64,000 bases of DNA, taken from NCBI RefSeq assembly GCF_039880525.1, contig NZ_CP156989.1, positions 806,001 to 870,000 on the forward strand, in the 5' to 3' direction. A program made the translations under genes and the position numbers. The notes beneath the pieces are model-generated. The model was not told the origin of the DNA. It searched no databases and saw only the letters and a list, made by a program, of their open reading frames with translations. Every line of letters starts with the position of its first letter. The stretch's first letter is position 1. Below are positions 23,670-31,502 of this stretch, in pieces. The stretch is from Agrococcus sp. ProA11 (GTDB lineage Bacteria; Actinomycetota; Actinomycetes; Actinomycetales; Microbacteriaceae).

Positions 23670-25181
23670 TCAGCGGTTCGGGTCGGTCATGTCCACGCGG
23701 ATGATGGCCTGCTCCGCGGTGCTCGGCTGCTCATCCCAGAACCGGCGGTCGCGGACGTACCAGAGCATCATCAGCACGACGCCGGTGGCGAAGATCCCGA
23801 TGCCGAGCACGAGCGGCGGGCCGAGGCCGAACCACGCCGTCCCCGAGTAGGAGTTCTCCGGGTTCCCGTAGTCGATGATCGCGGCGACCAGCAGCCAGAT
23901 GAGCATCAGCGAGCCCAGCACCGGTCCGACGCCGATGAGCAGGAAGCTCTTGACGCTCTTCGTGAGCCGCTTGCGGAAGTAGACCGCGCAGGCGATGCCC
24001 GTCAGCGCGTAGTAGAAGGCGATGAGCAGCCCGAGCGCCGTGAGCGTGTCCCACAGCGCCGTCTCGCTCAGCAGGCCCACGCCCAGGTAGTAGGCGATCG
24101 CGATGCCGGCGACCCACCAGGTCGAGACATCGGGCGTGCGGAAGCGCGGGTGGATGCGGCCGAACATCTTCGGCAGCGCGCCGCGTCGAGCCATGCTGAG
24201 GCCGGTGCGCGAGGCGGGGATGATCGTGGTCTGCGTCGAGGCGATGGCCGACGTCGCGACCGACAGCATGACGACCCAGGACCAGGGGCCCATGGTCTCG
24301 CTCGCGAGCACCTGGAAGACCGCTTCTTCCTCGCCCGCGTTCTCTGCCAGGAATGCGTCGCCCGCCAGCGCCACGACGGCGATCGTGACCGAGAGGTAGG
24401 TGACGAGCAGCACGAGTGTCGACCAGATCGCGGCCTTGCCCGGCGACTGCGACGAGTTGGAGGTCTCCTCGGTGAGGTTGACCGCCGACTCCCAGCCCCA
24501 GTAGGCGAAGACACCGAGCAGCAGCGCGGGAGTGACCCCGGCCCAGCCGCCGCCGAACGGGTTCAGCCACTCCCACGAGGGTGTGACCGAGTCGAATGCC
24601 GAGCTGTTGGAGGCCACCTGCACGAGCGCGACCACCGCGAACGCCAGCAGGGAGAGCACCTGGAAGACGATGAGCACGTTCTGCAGCCGGGCCGAGATCT
24701 CGGTGCCCCACACGCAGATCGCGGTCATGAGCAGGATGAGCAGGACGGTGAGGATGCGGATGAGCACCGGGTCGTAGGCGAGATCCTCGAGCCCGAACGT
24801 GAGCAGCGAGTAGCGCACGCCCACCTCTGCGAGCGATCCGACGATCAGCACGCCGGTCATGGTGATGGCCCAGCCGCCGATCCAGCCGAGCCACGGGCCC
24901 ATGGCGCGCGTCACCCAGGAGAATGTGGTGCCAGAATCCTGGTCGACGGTGTTGAGGTAGTAGAACGCCGAGGCGATCAGCAGCATCGGGATGAAGCTCG
25001 CAAGCATGATGCCGGGAGCGTGCACGCCCGTGTAGAGCACGAGTCCGCCGATGATCGCGGCGATCGTGTACGCGGGCGACGTCGACGCCAGGCCGATCAC
25101 GAGGGCGTCGAAGAAGCCGATCGCGTCGGCCTTGAGGCTTGGACGGCTCTCGGCCGCGGTGCTGGTGCGTTCCTCGGTCAC
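23670..25181 (-). CDS. APC-family amino acid/polyamine permease
   Basis: A 503-residue transporter with about twelve membrane helices. The family's first-helix unwound motif is LASTSPAYTIAAIIGGLV, and AMGPWLGWIGGWAITMTGVL and a later WGWESAVNLTEETSNSSQ segment are typical of APC permeases. It imports an amino acid or polyamine by proton symport or exchange. GTG at 25181 has GAAGGGG ahead; upstream codons in frame run into the divergent promoter region. It is the first gene of the leftward module with the aminotransferase and Lrp regulator. Confidence 0.87.
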   Translation of the reverse strand: MTEERTSTAAESRPSLKADAIGFFDALVIGLASTSPAYTIAAIIGGLVLYTGVHAPGIMLASFIPMLLIASAFYYLNTVDQDSGTTFSWVTRAMGPWLGWIGGWAITMTGVLIVGSLAEVGVRYSLLTFGLEDLAYDPVLIRILTVLLILLMTAICVWGTEISARLQNVLIVFQVLSLLAFAVVALVQVASNSSAFDSVTPSWEWLNPFGGGWAGVTPALLLGVFAYWGWESAVNLTEETSNSSQSPGKAAIWSTLVLLVTYLSVTIAVVALAGDAFLAENAGEEEAVFQVLASETMGPWSWVVMLSVATSAIASTQTTIIPASRTGLSMARRGALPKMFGRIHPRFRTPDVSTWWVAGIAIAYYLGVGLLSETALWDTLTALGLLIAFYYALTGIACAVYFRKRLTKSVKSFLLIGVGPVLGSLMLIWLLVAAIIDYGNPENSYSGTAWFGLGPPLVLGIGIFATGVVLMMLWYVRDRRFWDEQPSTAEQAIIRVDMTDPNR

Positions 25182-25362
25182 GGCCGCCCCTTCGGAGTGC
25201 GTCGGCGGACACTGCGGAGCATCTTCGCCTGCACCGCTGTATCCGCACTTGTTGGTCGCCGACACTACTGAATCCGTCGCCCTTCCACTAGAGTCGCCGT
25301 CATTCAGCATCATCGTCCGCGCGGCGGAGCGCGGTGGGATGCCGGTGCGAGAGGAGCGGTGC

Positions 25363-26604
25363 ATGCGGATCCTGCTGGTGGGTGCCGGAGGCGTGGGTGG
25401 CGCGTTCGCCGCGATCGCGGCACGGCGAGACTTCTACGAGGCGATCGTGATCGCCGACTACGACGAGGCCCGTGCGCAGCATGCTGCGGCGGTCGACGCC
25501 CGGTTCTCGGCCGCGCAGGTCGATGCATCCGACCCGGAGTCGGTGGCAGCGCTCTGCAGGGAGCACGCGATCACGCACGTGATGAATGCTGTCGATCCTC
25601 GCTTCGTGATGCCGATCTTCGACGGTGCGCTCGCCGCGGGTGCCGATTACCTCGACATGGCGATGAGCCTGTCGAAGCCGCATCCCGACCACCCGCACAG
25701 CAAGGTCGGGGTCAAGCTCGGCGACGAGCAGTTCGCGCAGGCAGCCGAGTGGGAGGCAGCGGGGCGGCTCGCGCTCGTGGGCATCGGGGTCGAGCCCGGT
25801 ATGTCGAACGTGCTGGCGCGCTACGCGGCCGACGAGCTCTTCGGCAGCATCACCGAGCTCGGTACGCGCGACGGCGCGAACCTCGCGGTGCACGACGACG
25901 ATGGCAACGAGATCTTCGCGCCGTCCTTCTCGATCTGGACGACCATCGAGGAGTGCCTCAACCCGCCGGTGATCTGGGAGCGCGCACGGGAGGGCGAGGC
26001 CGACGGCGGCTGGTTCACGACCGAGCCGTTCAGCGAGCCGGAGGTCTTCGACTTCCCCGAGGGCATCGGCCCGGTGGAGTGCGTGAACGTCGAGCATGAG
26101 GAGGTGCTGCTCATGCCGCGCTGGATCGACTGCGAGCGCGTGACCTTCAAGTACGGGCTCGGCAGCGAGTTCATCGGCGTGCTACAGACCCTGCACACGC
26201 TCGGGCTCGACAGCACCGAGAAGGTGCGGGTCGGCGGCGTCGAGGTCTCGCCGCGCGACGTCGTCGCGGCCTGCCTGCCGGATCCCGCGACGATCGGGCC
26301 GAAGATGACCGGCAAGACCTGCGCGGGAGTGTGGGTGCGAGGCATCGGCACGGACGGGCAGCCGCGTTCCACCTACCTGTACCACGTGGTCGACAACGCC
26401 TGGTCGATGGAGGAGTACGGCCACCAGTGCGTGGTCTGGCAGACGGCCATCAACCCGGTGATCGCGCTCGAGCTGCTTGCGACCGGCGTGTGGTCGGGCA
26501 GCGGCGTGCTGGGGCCGGAGGCGATGCCTCCGAAGCCGTTCCTCGACCTGCTGGGGGAGTACGGCAGCCCATGGGGGCAGATGGAGGTCGCCCCGGCGGG
26601 GTGA
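25363..26604 (+). CDS. Saccharopine dehydrogenase-family reductase
   Basis: A 413-residue protein with N-terminal Rossmann motif ILLVGAGGVGGAFAAIAARR and a long C-terminal domain with GIGVEPGMSNVLARYA, the saccharopine/carboxynorspermidine dehydrogenase pattern. Relatives reductively condense or cleave imines between amino acids, diamines and keto acids. It diverges from the APC permease over 181 bp, so the four genes 21862-26604 probably share one substrate family (lysine, diamines or polyamines). ATG at 25363 has GAGGAG upstream and places the GxGGxGG at residue 7, normal for the family. Confidence 0.82.
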   Translation: MRILLVGAGGVGGAFAAIAARRDFYEAIVIADYDEARAQHAAAVDARFSAAQVDASDPESVAALCREHAITHVMNAVDPRFVMPIFDGALAAGADYLDMAMSLSKPHPDHPHSKVGVKLGDEQFAQAAEWEAAGRLALVGIGVEPGMSNVLARYAADELFGSITELGTRDGANLAVHDDDGNEIFAPSFSIWTTIEECLNPPVIWERAREGEADGGWFTTEPFSEPEVFDFPEGIGPVECVNVEHEEVLLMPRWIDCERVTFKYGLGSEFIGVLQTLHTLGLDSTEKVRVGGVEVSPRDVVAACLPDPATIGPKMTGKTCAGVWVRGIGTDGQPRSTYLYHVVDNAWSMEEYGHQCVVWQTAINPVIALELLATGVWSGSGVLGPEAMPPKPFLDLLGEYGSPWGQMEVAPAG

Positions 26605-26612
26605 CTGCAGCC

Positions 26613-27392
26613 CTACGACTCGCGCGCCACGTCGGCGAGCAGCATCCCCGGCCACCGAGCGACGTCGGCCGGCGTCGACGCCACGTGCAGCGTCGCATCG
26701 GGCAGGAGCCCCACGAGGCGCTCGGCGGTCGAGAGTGGATGCGACGGATCCCCGATCCACGCCAGGATCGTCGTCGGCATCCCGAGGGTCGCCAGCAGCT
26801 CGGGCGCTGGGAGGTCGCTCTGCGCCGCACCGCGCAGCACCGAGGGCAGCAGCGCCTCCGCTACCTCCGGTTCCGTCGGCGGTGCGACGGCGTTCGCGGG
26901 GGGCGGGGCGGCGTCCTGCTCGGCGGCGACGAGGCTCGAGAGCCCGTGCTGCTCGACCAGCGCGGCAACACGCAGGTACTCCTGCGCGCGCGGCACGCGC
27001 GTCTCCCAGGCGGTCGCGGGCACCATGAGCGTCAGCCCGCTGAACCGATCCGGCTCCCGCACCGCAGCGTGCAGGAGCGTCGCGGTACCCATCGACGGCC
27101 CGACGCCATGGACGCGCTCGTGCGGGAACCACGCATCCAGCAGGCGCAGCAGGTCGTCGGCCAGCACCGACCAGCGGTAGTCGTCGGGCACCGGGCGGCC
27201 GGTCGAGCGACCGTGGCCGCGAGCGTCGTATCGCAGCAGCCGCGTGCCGCTCAGCCCGCGTCCCAGGTCGAGGTGCAGCAGCCGGTCGCGGAGGCGGCTC
27301 GAGGTCAGGCCGTGCAGCTGCACCACGGGTCGGCCGCCCTCGTCGCTCAGCTCGACGTCGAGCTCGGCGCCAGGAACGCTGAAGGTCGGCAC
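26613..27392 (-). CDS. Alpha/beta hydrolase
   Basis: A 259-residue alpha/beta-hydrolase fold protein. The oxyanion segment VVQLHGLTSSR comes first, then YDARGHGRSTG, and the nucleophile elbow GPSMGT (Ser in GxSxG). The acid Asp is probably in WIGDPSHPLS and the His may be in that HP or in the TLHVAS near the end. The function could be an esterase, lactonase or thioesterase. GTG at 27392 has GGGAG five bases ahead. It diverges by 45 bp from the condensation-GNAT gene, which may be a functional pairing (acyl or peptidyl release). Confidence 0.8.
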   Translation of the reverse strand: MPTFSVPGAELDVELSDEGGRPVVQLHGLTSSRLRDRLLHLDLGRGLSGTRLLRYDARGHGRSTGRPVPDDYRWSVLADDLLRLLDAWFPHERVHGVGPSMGTATLLHAAVREPDRFSGLTLMVPATAWETRVPRAQEYLRVAALVEQHGLSSLVAAEQDAAPPPANAVAPPTEPEVAEALLPSVLRGAAQSDLPAPELLATLGMPTTILAWIGDPSHPLSTAERLVGLLPDATLHVASTPADVARWPGMLLADVARES

Positions 27393-27437
27393 GGCGGCTC
27401 CCGGGTCGCAGAGGCAGGGGCTCCGTAGGATACCGGC

Positions 27438-29204
27438 ATGCGGCTGACCAACGTGGCGCACCTGCGACTGCCCTTCGGTCGGCTGCGCGGCTTCGACGTG
27501 GTGACCACGCCGACCGGCGTGGAGCTGCCCGTGTCGTTCGATCAGCGGCGACACGTCGGCGCCGGCGAGCGTGCGGGCTCCTGGATGGCGCTCTCGTTCC
27601 GGATGCGCGAGCCGGTCGCGCTCGACGACCTCTCGACCGCGTGGATGGCCGTCATCGCGCGGCACGCGACGCTGCGGACGGCGTTCACGCAGGGTGCCGA
27701 CGGACCGCGGCTGCACGAGGTGGAGGTGCGCCCGGGCGCGTGGGTCGAGCATCCGATCGCGGCGGGGCAAGCCGTGAACGACGCGCTGCGCGACGTGCTC
27801 GACGCTGCCTGCTCGCCCTATCGCTCCCCGTCGCACCGGCTCTGCGTGCTCGAGTCCGCCGAGGGACCGACGGTGGTGCTCGCCGCCGATCACGCGCACG
27901 TGGACCTGTGGTCGATGCTGGTGCTCGTGCGCGATCTGCTCACGGCGCTGGGCGAGGTGCGCGAGGGGCGCGAGCCGACGCTGCCGCCCGCGCCCGCCTT
28001 CGCCGACCACACGCGCGAGCTGCGGCGGCGCGACCGCGCGCCGGATGCGCTGCGACGGCGCTGGGCCGACGTGCTCGAGGCGAGCGGCGGGGTGATGCCA
28101 CGGTTCCCGCTGCCGCTGGGCACGGCCGAGGCGCCGGAGTCGGAGCGCGTGGAGGTGCGCGACGTGCTCGACGTCGACGACAGCGCCGCGTTCTCAGCGC
28201 AGGCTCGCGACGGGAGCGTCTCGACACTGGCGCTCGTGATCGCGGCGATGACCGCGGTGACGCAGGAGCTCGCCGGCACGCCGCTGCGGGCGGTGTTCCC
28301 CGTCCACAGCCGCTACGACGCGCAGTGGCATGACGCCGCGGGGTGGTTCATCACCAATTCGGTGCTCGAGTCGGCGGATGCCAGCCCGCGCGCGAGCGCG
28401 GCGGCCGTCAAGGAGGCGGTGCAGCTCGGCTCGTGGCCGCTCGAGGATGTGCTGCAGCCCTGGGGCGGCATGCCCGAGGCTCCAGGCATGTTCGCCATCT
28501 CGTGGCTCGACCTTCGACGCCTGCCGGTGCGCATCGACGCGGCCGGCCTGCAGGCGCAGTACGTGGGCGCATCCATCCGCACCGACGGCGTGATGCTGTG
28601 GTTCATCCTCGACGAGGCAGGCCTGCACCTGCGCTGCCGATATCCGGACACCGCGGAGGCGAGGGACAGCGTGGGCGCATGGCTCGATGCGCTCGTCGCC
28701 CGGCTGCGGACCGAGGCGCGCACCTCGGCCGGTGACCGCCTGACGATTGGCGGGCGTCGCTTCCGCGTGCGCAGGGCCGTGCGCGACGACGTGGCGGCGC
28801 TCGTGGCGCTGCTGTCCGACGACGACCTCGGACGGGCGCGAGAGGGCGCGGAGCTCGCGCGCTACGAGTCGGCGTTCGACGCGGTCACCCGCGACTCGAC
28901 GCACTACCTCGCCACGGTCGTCGACGAAGCCGAGCGGGTGGTCGGAACGATGCAGCTGTCGATCATGCCGGGGCTCTCGCGCGGCGGCACCACCCGGCTG
29001 CAGATCGAGGGGGTTCGGGTGGCGGCGCATGAGCGCTCGCACGGCCTGGGCTCGGCGATGCTCGAGTGGGCGCACGAGCACGGCCGCGCCCGCGGCGCCG
29101 CACTCGCGCAGATCACGACCGACCGCACCCGCGAGCGGGCGCGCGCCTTCTACGCCCGGCTCGGGTACGACGACAGCCACGTCGGGCTCAAGCGTCCGCT
29201 CTGA
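27438..29204 (+). CDS. Condensation-domain-like acyltransferase fused to a GNAT N-acetyltransferase
   Basis: A 588-residue two-domain protein. Residues 1-430 resemble a non-ribosomal peptide condensation domain: RHATLRTAF near residue 75, the catalytic HxxxD as H152-D156 in ADHAHVDLWS, and a later HSRYDAQWHDAAGWFITNSV like the substrate-channel motif. Residues about 440-588 are a GNAT domain with the acetyl-CoA loop RVAAHERSHGLGSAMLEWA and ending RAFYARLGYDD. No carrier protein or adenylation domain is nearby, so it probably uses free CoA or a distant carrier. It is not a frameshift join, as the frame is continuous. The product is unknown. Confidence 0.78.
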   Translation: MRLTNVAHLRLPFGRLRGFDVVTTPTGVELPVSFDQRRHVGAGERAGSWMALSFRMREPVALDDLSTAWMAVIARHATLRTAFTQGADGPRLHEVEVRPGAWVEHPIAAGQAVNDALRDVLDAACSPYRSPSHRLCVLESAEGPTVVLAADHAHVDLWSMLVLVRDLLTALGEVREGREPTLPPAPAFADHTRELRRRDRAPDALRRRWADVLEASGGVMPRFPLPLGTAEAPESERVEVRDVLDVDDSAAFSAQARDGSVSTLALVIAAMTAVTQELAGTPLRAVFPVHSRYDAQWHDAAGWFITNSVLESADASPRASAAAVKEAVQLGSWPLEDVLQPWGGMPEAPGMFAISWLDLRRLPVRIDAAGLQAQYVGASIRTDGVMLWFILDEAGLHLRCRYPDTAEARDSVGAWLDALVARLRTEARTSAGDRLTIGGRRFRVRRAVRDDVAALVALLSDDDLGRAREGAELARYESAFDAVTRDSTHYLATVVDEAERVVGTMQLSIMPGLSRGGTTRLQIEGVRVAAHERSHGLGSAMLEWAHEHGRARGAALAQITTDRTRERARAFYARLGYDDSHVGLKRPL

Positions 29205-29268
29205 GCCGCACTGTGCGCGCCCGCCGCGTCGGCGTACAGTGCCGTCAACGGATCGAGAGGAGCCGCGC

Positions 29269-29475
29269 ATGGCGTTCAGCAAGGGTGACGAGGTCAGCTG
29301 GAACACCAGTCAGGGCGAGACCCATGGCACGGTGCAGGAGCAGCGGGTCGAGGACTTCCAGTTCGACGGCCAGCAGTTCCGCGCCTCCGACGAGGAGCCC
29401 TACTACATCGTGGAGTCGGCCAAGAGCGGCGCCAAGGCGGCGCACAAGGAATCGGCGCTCAGGAAGCGGGCCTGA
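29269..29475 (+). CDS. DUF2945 (hypervariable TudorSN-like) small protein
   Basis: A 68-residue protein starting MAFSKGDEVSWNTSQGETHG, a small SH3/Tudor-like barrel, with a Lys/Ala-rich end KAAHKESALRKRA. This is the DUF2945 family, widespread in actinobacteria with no settled role. GAGAGGAG stands 7 bp before the ATG. Its stop is 1 bp before the GTG of the YdeI-like gene, so the pair is co-transcribed. Confidence 0.8.
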   Translation: MAFSKGDEVSWNTSQGETHGTVQEQRVEDFQFDGQQFRASDEEPYYIVESAKSGAKAAHKESALRKRA

Positions 29476-29476
29476 C

Positions 29477-29932
29477 GTGGGCGAGCTGCGCATCCGCACC
29501 CTGATCGAACGGCGGGGTCCGGCAGCGGCGATCGTGCTCGACGACGAGCAGGTCGCGTCGCTGGGCGGCGCGAGGAACGCGCCCGTGACGCTCACGGTCG
29601 GCGACGCGACCGTGCGCACGCGCATCGGCCAGCGAGCGGGCGAGAACCTGCTCGGGCTGTCGAAGGAGCGGCGTGAGGCGCTCGGCGTCGAGGCGGGCGA
29701 CGAGGTCGATGCCGTGATCGCGCTCGACGATGCGGAGCGCGAGGTGGAGCTGCCGCCGGAGCTCGATGCCGCGCTCGCCCAGGATCCTGCGGCGAAGACC
29801 GCCTTCGAGGGCCTCGCTCCCTCTCGGCGGAAGGAGATGGCGCGCGGCATCCGCGAGGCCAGGGCCGCCGAGACGCGTGAGCGCAGACTCGAGAAGGCGC
29901 TCGACGAGCTGCGCCGCCTCGCTTCTGGCTGA
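29477..29932 (+). CDS. DUF1905/YdeI-OmpD-associated domain protein
   Basis: A 151-residue protein. Residues 1-80 are a DUF1905 domain with GPAAAIVLDDEQVASLGG and VTLTVGDATVRTRIG. Residues 95-151 have the YdeI/OmpD-associated motif ELDAALAQDPAAKTAFEGL, then SRRKEMARGIREARAAETRERRLEKAL. Such proteins are linked to antimicrobial peptide protection in a few enterics, but their action is unclear. GTG at 29477 directly follows the DUF2945 stop. Confidence 0.8.
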   Translation: MGELRIRTLIERRGPAAAIVLDDEQVASLGGARNAPVTLTVGDATVRTRIGQRAGENLLGLSKERREALGVEAGDEVDAVIALDDAEREVELPPELDAALAQDPAAKTAFEGLAPSRRKEMARGIREARAAETRERRLEKALDELRRLASG

Positions 29933-29955
29933 GCGGCGGCCGCGACGCTCCGGCG

Positions 29956-30270
29956 TCAGGACGCTGGGGGCGCGAGCTCGTCGAGGGTCGCGAGCCGCTC
30001 CTCGGCGCGCGCCGCCCGATCCGCCTCGGTCAGATCCCACCAGGCATCGCCGCGCTCGCCGAGGCCCTCCTTCGCGAGCTGCACGCGCTCGCGTGCCGCG
30101 TCGCGGTCGCGGTCGGACTTCGCGAGCCGCACCGCCGACCGTGCGCGGCCGAGGTGCGACCGCAGTCGCTCGGCCGCATCGGCGGGCAGCGCCGGATCCT
30201 CGGCCCGCCAGCGCCGACCGTCGACGACGATCCACCGACCGTCGGGGGTGCGCTCGTGCTCTCGTGACAC
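29956..30270 (-). CDS. Small conserved hypothetical protein of the Hsp20 transcript
   Basis: A 104-residue charged, mostly helical protein opening REHERTPDGRWIVVDGRRWRAEDPALP and continuing with RSHLGRARSAVRLAKSDRDRDAARERVQLAKEGLGERG. Actinobacterial homologues are often labelled biopolymer transporter Tol, without evidence. I assign no function. The GTG start lies 3 bp after the Hsp20 stop, so it is very likely in the same transcript, perhaps as a stress-associated partner. Confidence 0.65.
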   Translation of the reverse strand: MSREHERTPDGRWIVVDGRRWRAEDPALPADAAERLRSHLGRARSAVRLAKSDRDRDAARERVQLAKEGLGERGDAWWDLTEADRAARAEERLATLDELAPPAS

Positions 30271-30273
30271 CGC

Positions 30274-30696
30274 TCAGCGACGCTCGATCGGGATGTGACG
30301 CAGCTTCGTGCCGACCGGCCCGAGCCCCACGCGAACGGTGAGCACGCCATCCTCGTAGGCGGCCGTGATGTCGTCGTCACGTGCGCCCTGCGGCAGTCGG
30401 ATGTCGCGGGCGAGCGCCCCGTAGCGGAACTCGGTGCGGTGCGGCTCGCGCCGCTCACGGTGCCGCTCGGCGTGGATGCGCAGCACCCCGTGCTCGATCA
30501 TCACGTCGATGTCGCGCTCCGGATCCAAGCCCGGCAGCTCCGCTCGGACGACGAACGCGTCGTCCTCGATGACCTCCTCGACGCGGATGCCCGGCAGCGG
30601 GCTCTTGCCATCCCAGCCGCCCATCAGCGCGAACGCATCGACCCACTCCGTGAACGGCGGGAAGATCGGATGCTTCCTGGCACTCTCCGTGGTCAT
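30274..30696 (-). CDS. Hsp20/alpha-crystallin small heat-shock protein
   Basis: A 140-residue small chaperone. The alpha-crystallin domain covers residues about 38-135, with AFVVRAELPGLDPERDIDVMIEHGVLRIHAERH and the family's IxI-like tail HIPIERR. The glycine in GVLTVRV marks the last beta-strand. It holds unfolding proteins for refolding by ATP-dependent chaperones. The ATG at 30696 has GGAG-like purines upstream. I looked in the 140-bp upstream gap for HspR (CTTGAGT-N7-ACTCAAG) or CIRCE sites and found none. Confidence 0.93.
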   Translation of the reverse strand: MTTESARKHPIFPPFTEWVDAFALMGGWDGKSPLPGIRVEEVIEDDAFVVRAELPGLDPERDIDVMIEHGVLRIHAERHRERREPHRTEFRYGALARDIRLPQGARDDDITAAYEDGVLTVRVGLGPVGTKLRHIPIERR

Positions 30697-30836
30697 GGCG
30701 AGCTCCCTCCGTCGGCCAGCTGCCTGGCTCCTGTCTACTCCCGATCGGTGAGGCGGGCAACGGGCCGCGGGCACTGCGCGCGCTCGCTGGCCATCGCCGG
30801 TGGTGATGCCGAGCGTGCTCGTGCTTCGATGGCGGC

Positions 30837-31292
30837 ATGAGCGACACCACCAGCACCGAGTCCCGCATCGTCAGCGCCAGCCGCACGATCGAGGCGCCCG
30901 CCGACGTGATCTTCGAGCAGATCGCCGATCCGGCCAAGCAGCCGGCTTGGGACGGCAATGACAACCTGGCCGAGGCACCGGAGGGTCAGCGCGTGCACGC
31001 CGTCGGCGAGGTCTTCTCGATGCGGCTCACCAACGGCGCGGTGCGCGAGAACCACATCGTGGAGTTCGAGGAGGGCCGCCGGATCGCCTGGAAGCCCGCT
31101 GAGGAGGGCAAGCCGCCGATCGGGCACCTGTGGCGGTGGGAGGTCGAGCCGGAAGGCGCCGGCGCGCGCGTGACGCACACCTACGACTGGACCGACCTGC
31201 ACGACGAGCAGCGGATGAAGAAGGCCCGCAGCACGCAGGCCGAGCAGCTGCTCGCGTCGGTCGACCGGCTTGCCCGGCTGCTCGAGGGCTGA
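30837..31292 (+). CDS. SRPBCC (START-like) family protein
   Basis: A 151-residue SRPBCC fold protein, recognised by SRTIEAPADVIFEQIADPAKQPAWDGNDN at the start and a beta-sheet grip HIVEFEEGRRIAWKPAEEGKPPIGHLWRWEVE. Such domains bind a hydrophobic ligand in a deep pocket (polyketide cyclases, lipid or activator proteins). No catalytic residue set can be named, so the ligand is unknown. It is single-gene and divergent from hsp20. Confidence 0.82.
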   Translation: MSDTTSTESRIVSASRTIEAPADVIFEQIADPAKQPAWDGNDNLAEAPEGQRVHAVGEVFSMRLTNGAVRENHIVEFEEGRRIAWKPAEEGKPPIGHLWRWEVEPEGAGARVTHTYDWTDLHDEQRMKKARSTQAEQLLASVDRLARLLEG

Positions 31293-31502
31293 CTCTCCAC
31301 ACGGGACGTAGCGCGCGCACGCGCCACGACGGGGTAGCATGGGCGTCAGGCGTCAGCTTGCCGGTTCTCGCCGGTGCCGCATCGCGGCATCCTCGCACCG
31401 CAGCCGCCGCCGCCGGCGCGACGATCCGCCGCCTTGCTCGAGGCGCTCGTCGTGGCACGAACGCCGGAGCCATTCCATCGGCTCCCCTCGAACGGAGGAC
31501 AT

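Noticed and set aside
30697-30836. HspR or CIRCE heat-shock operator before hsp20
   Set aside because: Neither inverted repeat (CTTGAGT-N7-ACTCAAG or TTAGCACTC-N9-GAGTGCTAA) is present in this gap.
31293-31502. Promoter or small gene in the 210-bp gap before the helicase
   Set aside because: A TAGCAT near 31335 lacks a -35, and frames here continue only as Arg/Pro-rich shadows.
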